Shown: piece by piece, positions 15,256 through 23,126 of the stretch
Layout of the letters: every line of letters starts with the position of its first letter
Numbering within the stretch: position 1 is the first letter of the stretch
DNA from: Dehalococcoidia bacterium
Lineage (GTDB): Bacteria; Chloroflexota; Dehalococcoidia; Bin125
Length of the DNA stretch: 40,404 nt
Assembly: GCA_022822375.1 (NCBI GenBank)
Contig: JAJEBU010000103.1
Location: forward strand, 1 to 40,404
Direction: 5' to 3'
The notes under the pieces: model-generated
The model's database searches: none
What the model was told of the DNA's origin: nothing
Seen by the model: only the letters and a program-made list of their open reading frames with translations
Translations under genes and position numbers: made by a program

Positions 15256-15275
15256 CCGCCGAAGTAGCCGCCGAA
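15247..15275. repeat. Short 12-base tandem repeat at the end of the VOC gene
   Basis: CCGAAGTAGCCG occurs twice in a row, followed by a partial third copy. The first copy contains the VOC stop codon. It probably arose by slippage. Confidence 0.6.
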
Positions 15276-15280
15276 CCGCC

Positions 15281-15823
15281 ATGTCCAGCCGAGCCGCGTC
15301 CGCCATCCCGCGACCCACGTACCGAGACGGTGACTTTGTCCCGAGCCGTGACGTGCCGTTCTCCACAGACCTCGACGAGCTGATCGCAGAGATTCGCGCC
15401 GGCAACGCGCCAAACATCGGACGGTTCTGCGGCTACTGCTGCGCGCCGCTCGGCGCCGAACCAGAGGATGCCGCACAGACCTGCGGCGTCTGCGGCGAAT
15501 CGACCGAGCAAACGCCAGCCGTTGACAAAATCGACCGAGATCTCGCCCAGATTTACCACGCCAAGCGCAAGCGCGAGGGTCTCTACGTCCATCTCGCCGC
15601 GTGGAGCGGCATCATTCTCGCCACGGGGCTGACGATCCTGATGATCCTGCTCCTGCCTGGCTGGACGAAGGTCTTCGCCATCGCGTTTCTGGTGCTCGGC
15701 GGCTACTTCATGGGCGTCTTCTTCGGCAACGTTCTGATTCAGGGATTCGCCTACCGCGCAGGACTCAACATGTTCGCCAAACGTTGGGCGGCCTGGCAAT
15801 CACAAGCCCTGGACGCCCCGTAG
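15281..15823 (+). CDS. Zinc-ribbon protein with two membrane segments
   Basis: The 180-residue product has a short polar N-terminus, then a zinc ribbon with CGYC and CGVC knuckles at about residues 48-70. A helical spacer follows, then two hydrophobic segments at about 105-130 and 132-155. No family name is recognised. The start is uncertain because no ribosome-binding site precedes the ATG at 15281, which lies in the repeat-derived sequence after the VOC gene. The open frame extends to 15194 but overlaps VOC. Confidence 0.65.
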   Translation: MSSRAASAIPRPTYRDGDFVPSRDVPFSTDLDELIAEIRAGNAPNIGRFCGYCCAPLGAEPEDAAQTCGVCGESTEQTPAVDKIDRDLAQIYHAKRKREGLYVHLAAWSGIILATGLTILMILLLPGWTKVFAIAFLVLGGYFMGVFFGNVLIQGFAYRAGLNMFAKRWAAWQSQALDAP

Positions 15824-15884
15824 CCACCGGTCCGACCCAGGTGGCCGTCGCTTGGTGAGAGTCCGCGCGACGTGAACAATTAAA

Positions 15885-15899
15885 CTGGTCAACGACCAG
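15885..15899. promoter_or_regulatory. Operator-like palindrome before the DUF1538 operon
   Basis: CTGGTC-AAC-GACCAG is a perfect inverted repeat. It overlaps a -10-like TAAACT (15881-15886). No convincing -35 is seen. Confidence 0.3.
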
Positions 15900-16010
15900 C
15901 GGGCGATACGCAGGGTCAATCGGCTCTTGACCCGTCACCGCCCACTGCGCATCGACCGCTGCGCCGGTGCGTCGCAACGAGCCCAGGCAGCCACGCGCGA
16001 GGAGTCCGAG

Positions 16011-16745
16011 TTGCTGCGTTTCGCGCTGGCCATGGGCAAGCGGGTTCTGGGCGCGGTTCGCGATCTGCTGCCAATCGTCGCCGTGATCGTCTTCTTCCAG
16101 GCCGTCGTGCTGCAGCAAGCCTTCCCCGACGTTGTCAGCGTGATCGTCGGACTCATCTGCGTCGTCGCCGGCCTGGCGCTGTTCATTCAGGGCCTGGAGA
16201 GCGGGCTGTTCCCACTCGGTGAAGCGCTTGCCGAGGGCATGGCGCAAAAGGGCAGCACATTCTGGCTGGTGGCGCTGGCGTTCTGCCTCGGATTCGGCAC
16301 AACGGTCGCCGAGCCGGCCTTGATCGCCATCGCCGCCGAAGCGGCTGCAGTCGCCTCGGAGGCTCGGTTCATCGGCTACAGCCAGTCCGACCAGGACCAA
16401 TACGCGCTCGAGCTGCGGCTCGTGGTCGCGGTCGCCGTAGGTATCGCAATCGTGCTCGGCGTCCTGCGCATTCTGCGCGGCTGGCCGATCCACTACTTCA
16501 TCATCGGCGGTTACGTGCTGGTCATGGTGATGACCGTCTTCGCGCCCGAGGAGATCGTCGGCGTCGCCTACGACTCCGGCGGCGTCACGACCAGCACCAT
16601 CACCGTACCGTTGATCACCGCGCTGGGCGTTGGGTTGGCCTCCGCGATTCGAGGACGCAACCCCATGCTGGACGGGTTCGGACTGATTGCCTTCGCGAGT
16701 CTGACGCCGATGATCTGCGTACTCGGCTACGGGATGCTGTCGTGA
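16011..16745 (+). CDS. DUF1538 membrane protein, first copy
   Basis: The 244-residue integral membrane protein has about seven hydrophobic segments and the DUF1538 signatures GFGTTVAEPALIAI and YDSGGVTTSTITVP. The family is thought to be a transporter, but the substrate is unknown. I chose TTG at 16011 because GAGGAG sits 6 bases upstream. TTG 15927 and ATG 16032 are alternatives. The stop overlaps the next start as GTGA. This is the first gene of a four-gene operon ending in P-II-like and CBS proteins. Confidence 0.82.
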   Translation: MLRFALAMGKRVLGAVRDLLPIVAVIVFFQAVVLQQAFPDVVSVIVGLICVVAGLALFIQGLESGLFPLGEALAEGMAQKGSTFWLVALAFCLGFGTTVAEPALIAIAAEAAAVASEARFIGYSQSDQDQYALELRLVVAVAVGIAIVLGVLRILRGWPIHYFIIGGYVLVMVMTVFAPEEIVGVAYDSGGVTTSTITVPLITALGVGLASAIRGRNPMLDGFGLIAFASLTPMICVLGYGMLS

Positions 16746-17527
16746 TCCTCGATGCTCTGCAACTGTTCGGCGAAACGCTGCTCGACACCATGCGCGATGT
16801 CGCGCCGATCGTGATCATCCTCATCGTGTTCCAGGTTGCCGTGCTGCGTCGCCGACCGCCCAACATCGCGGGCATCGTGACCGGCTCGGTGATGGTCCTG
16901 CTCGGACTGGCCCTGTTCCTGATCGGACTGGACCAGGCGCTGTTCCCAATCGGCGAGACGATGGCGCGTCAGTTGACGGAGGAGGCGCAATCGCTGGCCG
17001 GCGCGGTGCGCTGGGAGGAGTACTGGCTCGTCTACATCTTCGCGGCCGCGATCGGGTTTGCAACAACCGTGGCCGAGCCGTCGCTGATCGCCGTCGGACT
17101 CAAGGCTGAGGAAGTATCGGGCGGCGCGGTGAGCGCCTGGGGCCTGCGGATCGCCGTGGCGTTCGGAGTCGCCGCCGGCGTGGCGTTGGGCTGCTTCCGG
17201 ATCGTGACGGGCACGCCGCTGCCCTTCTACATCGTGGGCGCGTACGTCATCGTCATCTTGCAGACGTACCTGAGCAATCGTACGATCGTCCCGCTGGCCT
17301 ACGACAGCGGGGGCGTCACCACATCGACGGTGACGGTGCCGGTCGTGGCGGCTCTGGGCCTGGGCCTGGCGGCCAACGTGCCGGGCCGCAGCCCCTTGAT
17401 CGACGGATTCGGCCTGATCGCGTTCGCCAGTGTCTTCCCGATCATGTCGGTACTAGGCTATGCCATTAGCGCAGACTGGATTGGACGCTGGCGCCGGCGC
17501 AACACACGGCAGGAGGCGGAGCAATGA
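16742..17527 (+). CDS. DUF1538 membrane protein, second copy
   Basis: This 261-residue paralogue of the preceding protein repeats both signatures (GFATTVAEPSLIAV, YDSGGVTTSTVTVP) and the membrane topology. It starts with GTG inside the stop of the first copy. In other genomes DUF1538 can occur as a fused tandem, so the two halves here likely form one heterodimeric membrane unit. Its stop overlaps the P-II-like start as ATGA. Confidence 0.85.
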   Translation: MILDALQLFGETLLDTMRDVAPIVIILIVFQVAVLRRRPPNIAGIVTGSVMVLLGLALFLIGLDQALFPIGETMARQLTEEAQSLAGAVRWEEYWLVYIFAAAIGFATTVAEPSLIAVGLKAEEVSGGAVSAWGLRIAVAFGVAAGVALGCFRIVTGTPLPFYIVGAYVIVILQTYLSNRTIVPLAYDSGGVTTSTVTVPVVAALGLGLAANVPGRSPLIDGFGLIAFASVFPIMSVLGYAISADWIGRWRRRNTRQEAEQ

Positions 17528-17874
17528 AGATGGCGTTGGTCGTCGCGCTCGTCAGCGATGACAAGACTAACAAGGTCATTGAGGCAGCCCGTGAGGGCGG
17601 CGCGACCGGCGACACGATCATCAACGGCGTCCGCGGCGAAGGTCTGAACCCAGAGAAAACGTTCCTGGGTCTGGATTTGAGCCGTCAGCGGGACATGGTG
17701 TTGTTCGTCGTCGCCGAACAGCGCGCCCGCGACATCCTGGAGCGCATCGCGGCTGCCGGCGGCATCGATCAAGAACACGGCGACGGCGTCGCCTTTCAGA
17801 TCACGATTGAAGACGCGGTCGGCCTCTCGACTCAGCTGCCCAAGCTGATGGAAGAGTTAGACGAAACCATATGA
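17524..17874 (+). CDS. P-II-like signalling protein
   Basis: The 116 residues follow the GlnB ferredoxin-like fold: MALVVALVSDDKTNKVIEAA, a central T-loop-like region, and MVLFVVAEQRARDILERI. The T-loop lacks the canonical uridylylated tyrosine context and GRGxxxG motif, so it is a divergent P-II. By family knowledge such proteins bind nucleotides and gate membrane transporters. The ATGA overlaps on both sides indicate that it is made with the DUF1538 pair. GGAGG is present upstream. Confidence 0.75.
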   Translation: MKMALVVALVSDDKTNKVIEAAREGGATGDTIINGVRGEGLNPEKTFLGLDLSRQRDMVLFVVAEQRARDILERIAAAGGIDQEHGDGVAFQITIEDAVGLSTQLPKLMEELDETI

Positions 17875-18278
17875 CCGATCACACCGATCCGCAGGCGATC
17901 CGCGTGTCCGACCTGATGGGCACGGAGCTCCACACGGTTGACGGGATGGCGACCGCCGCTGAAGCAATGGCGACGATGAAGCGGCTGCAGATCAGCTCGC
18001 TCGTGGTCAATCGACGTCACGATGACGACGAGCTGGGCGTCGTCACCGTCAGCGACATGGCGCGCGAAGTGATCACGAACGATCGTGCGCCCGAGCGAGT
18101 CAACGTCTACGAGATCATGTCCAAGCCGGCGCTGACGGTGCGTTCAGGGATGCTCGCCCGCTACGCCGTTCGGCTCCTGGTCCAGTTTGGCGTGTCGCGA
18201 GCATTGGTGATCGACGACGACGGCGCGCCGCTCGGACTGGTGACCCTGCGCGATCTGGTGCTGGGTCTGTCCACATAG
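17871..18278 (+). CDS. CBS-domain pair protein
   Basis: The 135-residue protein consists of two CBS motifs (about residues 12-68 and 75-132). VSDLMGTELHTV and IMSKPALTV begin them, and GVVTVSDMAREV and GLVTLRDLVL end them. Tandem CBS domains bind adenine nucleotides and act as energy sensors. It is the last gene of the DUF1538/P-II operon, overlapping the previous stop as ATGA. A second nucleotide sensor for the same membrane unit is the natural inference. Confidence 0.88.
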   Translation: MTDHTDPQAIRVSDLMGTELHTVDGMATAAEAMATMKRLQISSLVVNRRHDDDELGVVTVSDMAREVITNDRAPERVNVYEIMSKPALTVRSGMLARYAVRLLVQFGVSRALVIDDDGAPLGLVTLRDLVLGLST

Positions 18279-18304
18279 CCGCATAGCCGCGTAGCCACAT
18301 AGCG
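18273..18304. repeat. 8-base tandem repeat after the CBS gene
   Basis: Four degenerate copies of RCRTAGCC occur head to tail, beginning within the CBS stop region. They resemble the slippage repeat at 15247. Confidence 0.55.
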
Positions 18305-18321
18305 GACGGCGCTAACGCACC

Positions 18322-18339
18322 GAGCCGAGTTTGCGGCTC
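18322..18339. terminator. Hairpin between convergent CBS and VWA genes
   Basis: GAGCCG-AGTTTG-CGGCTC lies in the 70-base gap between two convergent stops. There is no U-tract on either side. It is possibly a bidirectional terminator. Confidence 0.35.
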
Positions 18340-18348
18340 AGCGTCGGC

Positions 18349-20502
18349 TCAGGAGCGGCTCAGCGTCTTCTTGCGGTGCGTCACGAAGTCGTGCAGGACG
18401 TACTCGCCCAGCTCATCCGGCTGACTGTAGAAGACCCGTCCGCCATTGATCCGCGCCACGCGGTCGACAAACTCCTTGAGGTAGTAACTGCGATCGAGCA
18501 TGAAGACATTGATCACAATGTCCTTCTTGGTGCAGTGCCGAACTTCCTTCAGCGTCTCGCGGATGGTCAGCGGCGACGGCGGATAGGCGAAGTACGAGCG
18601 GCCCTGTTCGAGGTGCGCGGTCGGCTCCCCGTCGGTGATCATGATGATCTGGCGCGTGCCCAGCTTGTGCTTGGCCAACAGCTGCTGCGCGATCAGCAGC
18701 GCGTGGTGCATGTTGGTGCCCAGCACCGTCTCGTCCCAGCGGACGTAGGGCAGCTCGGCCGTCTTCAGCTCGCGCGCGTAGGCGCTGAACCCGATCAGGT
18801 AGAGCGAGTCGCGCGGGTACTGCATACGGATCAGGTTGTTCAGCGCCATCGCCACCTTCTTGGCCGACTGGAATGACCCGCGCAGCGCCATTGACCAGGA
18901 GAGGTCCAGCATGACCACCGTCGCGGTCTGTGTCAGCGTCTCCGATCGGTAGACCTCGAAGTCGTCGGGCGTCAGCCGCACCGGCAGCGAGGCGCCGCCC
19001 TCAGGCGCCATGCGCAGGATCGCGTTGCCCATCGTCTCCTTCAGGTTCAGATGGAAGGGGTCGCCGAACTCATAGGCCTTCGTGTCGTCGGCGCGATCGC
19101 CGTAGCGGCCGGTCTCGGGCACGTTGTGCTTGCCGAAGTTTTGACGCTTGAGGTTGGCGTAGATTTCGGCCAGCGCCTTCTCGCCGATGCGGCGATTGCC
19201 GCGCGGCGTCAACTCGTATGAGTTGCCCTTCTTCTCCAGATAGCCGGCTTCTTCCAGCAGCTCCATCAGGTGCTTGAGCTGTTCGAGAATCTCGCGCGCA
19301 TCCTCGCCCATCAGCTCCTCGAGCTGGTCTGGGTCGATGTTGTCGATGTCGCCGCCGTACTGCACCCGCTCCAGCGAGCGTTCCAGCTCGTCCAACTGCT
19401 GCATGTCGCGCATCAGCTGCATCGCGGCTTGCATGTCGATCTCTTCCTGACCGCGGAACGGATACTGGTTCAGCATGTCCCGCATCGGTAAGAGATTCTC
19501 CAGGTTCTGGGCGAGCTGTCCCAACTCCTGCTGCATCCCCATGTCGCCCATCATCTGCTGCATCATGTCGCCCAGCTGTTGACGCATCTCGCCTGGCATC
19601 GATTGCATCAGGCTCTGCATCGCGGCGGCCTGACGCTGCATCTGCTCGACCAACTCCTCCAGCGACTGCGGCGGATCGTCGCCGAACATGTCGCCGTACT
19701 GATCCATGAACTCGTCGAAGCGCGGATCCTCGCCGCGCTGCTGACGTTCCAGCATCTCGTTGAGGTCCTGCAGCATTTGGCGCATCCGCTCCATGTCCTC
19801 CGGAGACGTGTCCTGCATCGCCTGCGACATGTCCTGGAAGAAGCGGTTCATCATCGACTGCTTCAGCTGCTCGAGCAGCTCCTCGTACTGGCGTCGTGCT
19901 TCCTCGTTCTCGAACTCGTACTCCTGCAGATCGCGCACCTGACCGGCCGCGTCCTCGGGCAGCTGGTCGATCTGCTCGTGCTTGCGCTCGAGCCGCTGAC
20001 GCAACGCTTCTTTCAGTCGCTCCATTTCGTCGTCGGTCAGGCCGGACGGCTGCTCACCGTCGTCCGGAGCCTCACTCTCGGCCTCATTCTGGGCCTGGCC
20101 ATCCTGCGCGGCCTCGGCAGACGGTTGGCCGTCTGCCATTGGCGAGTCCGACGCTGGTTGAGGACGCGGACCCACCTCGTCCAGCCGGTCGTCCAGTGTG
20201 TCCCGCTCGAGGTCGAGGATCTCATCCAGCTGCCGTTGGATGTCGTCAAAGATGCTGGACAGATCGAAGCGGTCCAGCTGCTGGCGTCGCTGCTGGCGAA
20301 GCTGCTGGAGCAGATCGCGCAACCCGTCCGTGCGGTCGCCGTTCGGCATCTGCAGACCGCGCTGCATCATGTTGCGCAGCGCCTGCTGCAAGTCACCAAA
20401 CGAGAGCAGATCATCCGCCAGGGACTCGAGCACATCGTCCGCATCGAGCGTCGGAACGTCTTGGGAGCCATCCCACTGCGAGTACCGAAATCGTGTGGGC
20501 AT
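18349..20502 (-). CDS. VWA-domain protein, partner of a MoxR-type AAA+ ATPase
   Basis: The 717-residue protein has a long acidic, Gln/Met-rich helical N-terminal two thirds (much of it predicted coiled coil). A short winged-helix-like segment (YLEKKGNSYELTPRGNRRIGE) follows. A C-terminal von Willebrand factor A domain starts at about residue 520 with the MIDAS motif DLSWS, plus later conserved ITDGEP. The ATG at 20502 has GAGG about 8 bases upstream. It lies directly downstream of the AAA+ gene, as in magnesium-chelatase-like and MoxR/VWA systems, where the pair acts as a metal-insertion or protein-remodelling machine. The target is unknown. Confidence 0.85.
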   Translation of the reverse strand: MPTRFRYSQWDGSQDVPTLDADDVLESLADDLLSFGDLQQALRNMMQRGLQMPNGDRTDGLRDLLQQLRQQRRQQLDRFDLSSIFDDIQRQLDEILDLERDTLDDRLDEVGPRPQPASDSPMADGQPSAEAAQDGQAQNEAESEAPDDGEQPSGLTDDEMERLKEALRQRLERKHEQIDQLPEDAAGQVRDLQEYEFENEEARRQYEELLEQLKQSMMNRFFQDMSQAMQDTSPEDMERMRQMLQDLNEMLERQQRGEDPRFDEFMDQYGDMFGDDPPQSLEELVEQMQRQAAAMQSLMQSMPGEMRQQLGDMMQQMMGDMGMQQELGQLAQNLENLLPMRDMLNQYPFRGQEEIDMQAAMQLMRDMQQLDELERSLERVQYGGDIDNIDPDQLEELMGEDAREILEQLKHLMELLEEAGYLEKKGNSYELTPRGNRRIGEKALAEIYANLKRQNFGKHNVPETGRYGDRADDTKAYEFGDPFHLNLKETMGNAILRMAPEGGASLPVRLTPDDFEVYRSETLTQTATVVMLDLSWSMALRGSFQSAKKVAMALNNLIRMQYPRDSLYLIGFSAYARELKTAELPYVRWDETVLGTNMHHALLIAQQLLAKHKLGTRQIIMITDGEPTAHLEQGRSYFAYPPSPLTIRETLKEVRHCTKKDIVINVFMLDRSYYLKEFVDRVARINGGRVFYSQPDELGEYVLHDFVTHRKKTLSRS

Positions 20503-20630
20503 GAGCACATCCTCAAATCGGCCGACGCTCCCGCCATCGCGAGGAGCCGTCGCAAGGAGCTGTCGCAAGTCTACCGCTCCCCGTCAGAGGGACGTCCCCG
20601 TGTCGGAGCGCGGTGACACCTCTCGCGGCG

Positions 20631-22028
20631 TTAGGCCCGATAGAAGATGGCGCTGCCGACGACGTCCTTGTTGAGGCGCTTGTTGAGGTGCAGGCCCTCG
20701 AGCAGGAACTCGATGGCGGCCGCGAGCGACGCCGCGTCCTCGCCGACGTCGAGCGGCTGCAGCGCTTCATCCAGGCCCTCCACGCGGCCAACGATCGCCG
20801 CGTAGTCGCCGGCCTTCAGCATCTCGCCGACTTCGACCGCGAGACCAGACTTGAACTGCAGAATGACTGGTTCAAGCGCGTTGAGATCGAAGTAGCGTCC
20901 GAAGACCACCGCGATGGCGCCGGCGATCAGCTTCTCGATCACCTGCTCGTCCGCGCCCTCATCAACGGTCTCCAGCTCCATCTTGCCCTGCAGCGCGGGT
21001 GCGAGGTGCCAGAGGTCGCAGATGCGCGGTGCGACCTGCTCCTCGCCGGCGACGATCGCGCGCCGCATCGCGTTGGCGGTCAGCGTCTCGTAGCCCGCGA
21101 TCGACGCGCGCACCGAGACACCCGAGCGTTGCGAGACATCGGGGCTGCGGCGTGCCAGGCGGACGATTTCGGCCACGATCTCGGCCATGTATGCGGGCAT
21201 GTTCAGCTGTCGGCCGGGCGCCGCGATCGCGGCCGATTCCTGTTGCACGATCTCGAGCTCGGTGGCCAGCTCGGACGGGTAATGGGTGCGAATCTGCGCG
21301 CCGTAGCGATCCTTCAGCGGTGTGATGATCCGTCCGCGGTTGGTGTAGTCCTCGGGATTGGCCGAGGCCACGATCAGCACATCGAGCGGCAAGCGAACGC
21401 GGAAGCCGCGAATCTGAACGTCGCGCTCTTCCATGATGTTGAGTAGACCGACCTGGATGCGCTCGGCGAGGTCGGGCAGCTCGTTGATGCAGAAGATGCC
21501 GCGGTTCGTGCGCGGAATCAGGCCGAAGTGGATGGTCAGCTCGTCCGAGAGGTAGCGGCCCTCGGCCACCTTGATCGGGTCCACCTCGCCGATCAGGTCG
21601 GCGATCGTGATGTCCGGCGTGGCCAGCTTCTCGCCGTAGCGGTCGCCGCGCGGGATCCAACGGATCGGCGCGTCGTCACCCAGCTCGTCGACCTTCTGTC
21701 GGCCCTCGAGCGAGATCGGCGCCAGTGGATCTTCGAAAATCTCCACGCCGTCGAGCACCGGCGCCTGGTCGTCCAGCAGGCCGGTCAAGGCGCGGATGAT
21801 GCGGCTCTTGGCCTGTCCGCGCTCGCCCAGGAAGATCACATCCTGCTCGGCCAGCAGCGCATTCTCCAGTGCTGGCACGACGGTGTCCTCATAGCCGTGG
21901 ATTTCGGGGAACAGCGGGCCGCCCGCTTCCAGCCTCGTGATCAGATTGTCGCGAATCTCTTCACGCACGCTGCGAGATTGGTAGCCCGACGCCTTGAGTT
22001 CGCCCACGGTGGCCGCTTGTGCGCTCAC
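20631..22028 (-). CDS. MoxR/magnesium-chelatase-like AAA+ ATPase
   Basis: In this 465-residue AAA+ protein the Walker A is GERGQAKS at residues 68-75, the variant typical of this subgroup. GIFCINELPDL provides the Walker B region near residue 180, and ASANPEDYTNRGRIITPLKDR gives sensor 1 and the arginine finger. The start is GTG at 22028, with AGGAG 6 bases upstream. The VWA gene follows after 128 bases on the same strand, so both are probably one operon and one machine. Confidence 0.88.
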   Translation of the reverse strand: MSAQAATVGELKASGYQSRSVREEIRDNLITRLEAGGPLFPEIHGYEDTVVPALENALLAEQDVIFLGERGQAKSRIIRALTGLLDDQAPVLDGVEIFEDPLAPISLEGRQKVDELGDDAPIRWIPRGDRYGEKLATPDITIADLIGEVDPIKVAEGRYLSDELTIHFGLIPRTNRGIFCINELPDLAERIQVGLLNIMEERDVQIRGFRVRLPLDVLIVASANPEDYTNRGRIITPLKDRYGAQIRTHYPSELATELEIVQQESAAIAAPGRQLNMPAYMAEIVAEIVRLARRSPDVSQRSGVSVRASIAGYETLTANAMRRAIVAGEEQVAPRICDLWHLAPALQGKMELETVDEGADEQVIEKLIAGAIAVVFGRYFDLNALEPVILQFKSGLAVEVGEMLKAGDYAAIVGRVEGLDEALQPLDVGEDAASLAAAIEFLLEGLHLNKRLNKDVVGSAIFYRA

Positions 22029-22091
22029 ATCGACTCCTGTCCATCTTGCCTGCTCGCGCCGGCCCCTGCCGACATGCGTTGCACCCTGTTG

Positions 22092-23081
22092 TCAATCAGT
22101 GGGATTCAGCGCTGAAGCGTCCAACGCGCGCAGCGCCTCGTCCCGAGCAAAGTGGGGCAGGGCGCGCACCCGGCCGCCTGACCTGAGTGTAGCGCGTGCT
22201 CCCTCGCGCACCGCGCCGATCAGCGCTGCGTCCACGGCGGCCGCGGAGAGCGCGGCCAGCGCGGAGTCGGCAGCCAACGGATGCACCGCCGCGAGCAACG
22301 TCCCGGATCCCAGCAGACCCAGTGGATCCAGCGATCGTTCGTCGCACACCCGCAACGTCTGCGGCAGCCAGATGATCGAGTCAGCGTCCAACTGCGGAGC
22401 CAGGCCGGCGGCCTGGGCCAACTCGAGCGCCGCCGTGGCGATCCCGCCCTCGGTGACATCGTGCATCGCGTGGACGCCTTCGATGTCGCGCAGCGTCCGC
22501 GCCGCGGCCGCAATGCTCACGCCAGGATCGTCTAGTAGCTCGGGAAGGCCTAGGATCGCCGTGCCTTCCACAGCGGCGGCTCCGGCCTGGATGATCAGAT
22601 CGCCGTCCTGCGCCCCGTCGGATGGCACGATCTGCTCCAACGGCGCTGAACCGATCATGGTGCAGGAGACGACGGAGCGTGTGACGGCGTCCGTGATCTC
22701 GGTGTGCCCGCCGATCAGCGCCACGCCTGCCGCTTCGCAGGCGGACTGCAAACCCATGACGAGTTCGGCGACGTCATCGGCGTCGCTGCCGGCGGGCGCG
22801 AGCACCGTCGCGAGCATCCAACGCGGTTCTGCTCCGACTGCCAGGATGTCATTCGCATTGACCGTCACCGCCAGACGGCCGGCGTCGGCATCGACGAAGG
22901 TGATCGGGTCCGACGCAGCCACCAGCGCCTGGCCGTCGAACTCCACGATCGCGGCGTCGCGACCCACGCCCGGTCCCTGACGCAGCCCAGATCGACCGCT
23001 CGCGCTGCTGCTCACCGTGCTGCCCAGCGCCTGCAGCAGGACGTCCATCGGCAGCTTGCCCAGGTCCAGCGGTTCGGACAT
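22092..23081 (-). CDS. AIR synthase-like (HypE/PurM superfamily) protein
   Basis: The 329-residue protein has the PurM fold pattern: DPITFVDADAGRLAVTVNANDILAVGA for the ATP-binding N-terminal domain, and IGGHTEITDAV and HDVTEGGIATAALELA for the C-terminal domain. It resembles archaeal-type HypE-like AIR synthases. The C-terminal cysteine motif of true HypE is missing (it ends ASALNPTD), so hydrogenase maturation is unlikely. The Cys/Sec-Lys loop of SelD is also missing. The substrate is unknown. It is divergent from the 23127 gene with only 45 bases between starts. Confidence 0.75.
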   Translation of the reverse strand: MSEPLDLGKLPMDVLLQALGSTVSSSASGRSGLRQGPGVGRDAAIVEFDGQALVAASDPITFVDADAGRLAVTVNANDILAVGAEPRWMLATVLAPAGSDADDVAELVMGLQSACEAAGVALIGGHTEITDAVTRSVVSCTMIGSAPLEQIVPSDGAQDGDLIIQAGAAAVEGTAILGLPELLDDPGVSIAAAARTLRDIEGVHAMHDVTEGGIATAALELAQAAGLAPQLDADSIIWLPQTLRVCDERSLDPLGLLGSGTLLAAVHPLAADSALAALSAAAVDAALIGAVREGARATLRSGGRVRALPHFARDEALRALDASALNPTD

Positions 23082-23114
23082 CAGATATGGTTCCAGGTTG
23101 GGCGCCGTGTTGCA

Positions 23115-23120
23115 TATCCT
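23115..23120 (+). promoter_or_regulatory. -10-like hexamer TATCCT for the PEP-utilizer gene
   Basis: TATCCT is followed by six bases and the ATG at 23127, without a ribosome-binding site. Confidence 0.4.
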
Positions 23121-23126
23121 GACAAC

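Noticed and set aside
15247-18304. CRISPR or phase-variation repeats
   Set aside because: The two short repeats (12- and 8-base units) have no spacers and lie at gene ends; simple slippage explains them.
19579-20616. 345-codon open frame opposite the VWA gene, rich in Leu/His
   Set aside because: Composition mirrors the Gln/Met/Glu-rich sense protein; no start signal.
22092-23081. Selenophosphate synthetase (SelD) as partner of the selenoproteins
   Set aside because: The PurM-like fold fits, but the N-terminal Cys/Sec-containing loop of SelD is absent and the sequence fits HypE/AIR synthase-like proteins better.
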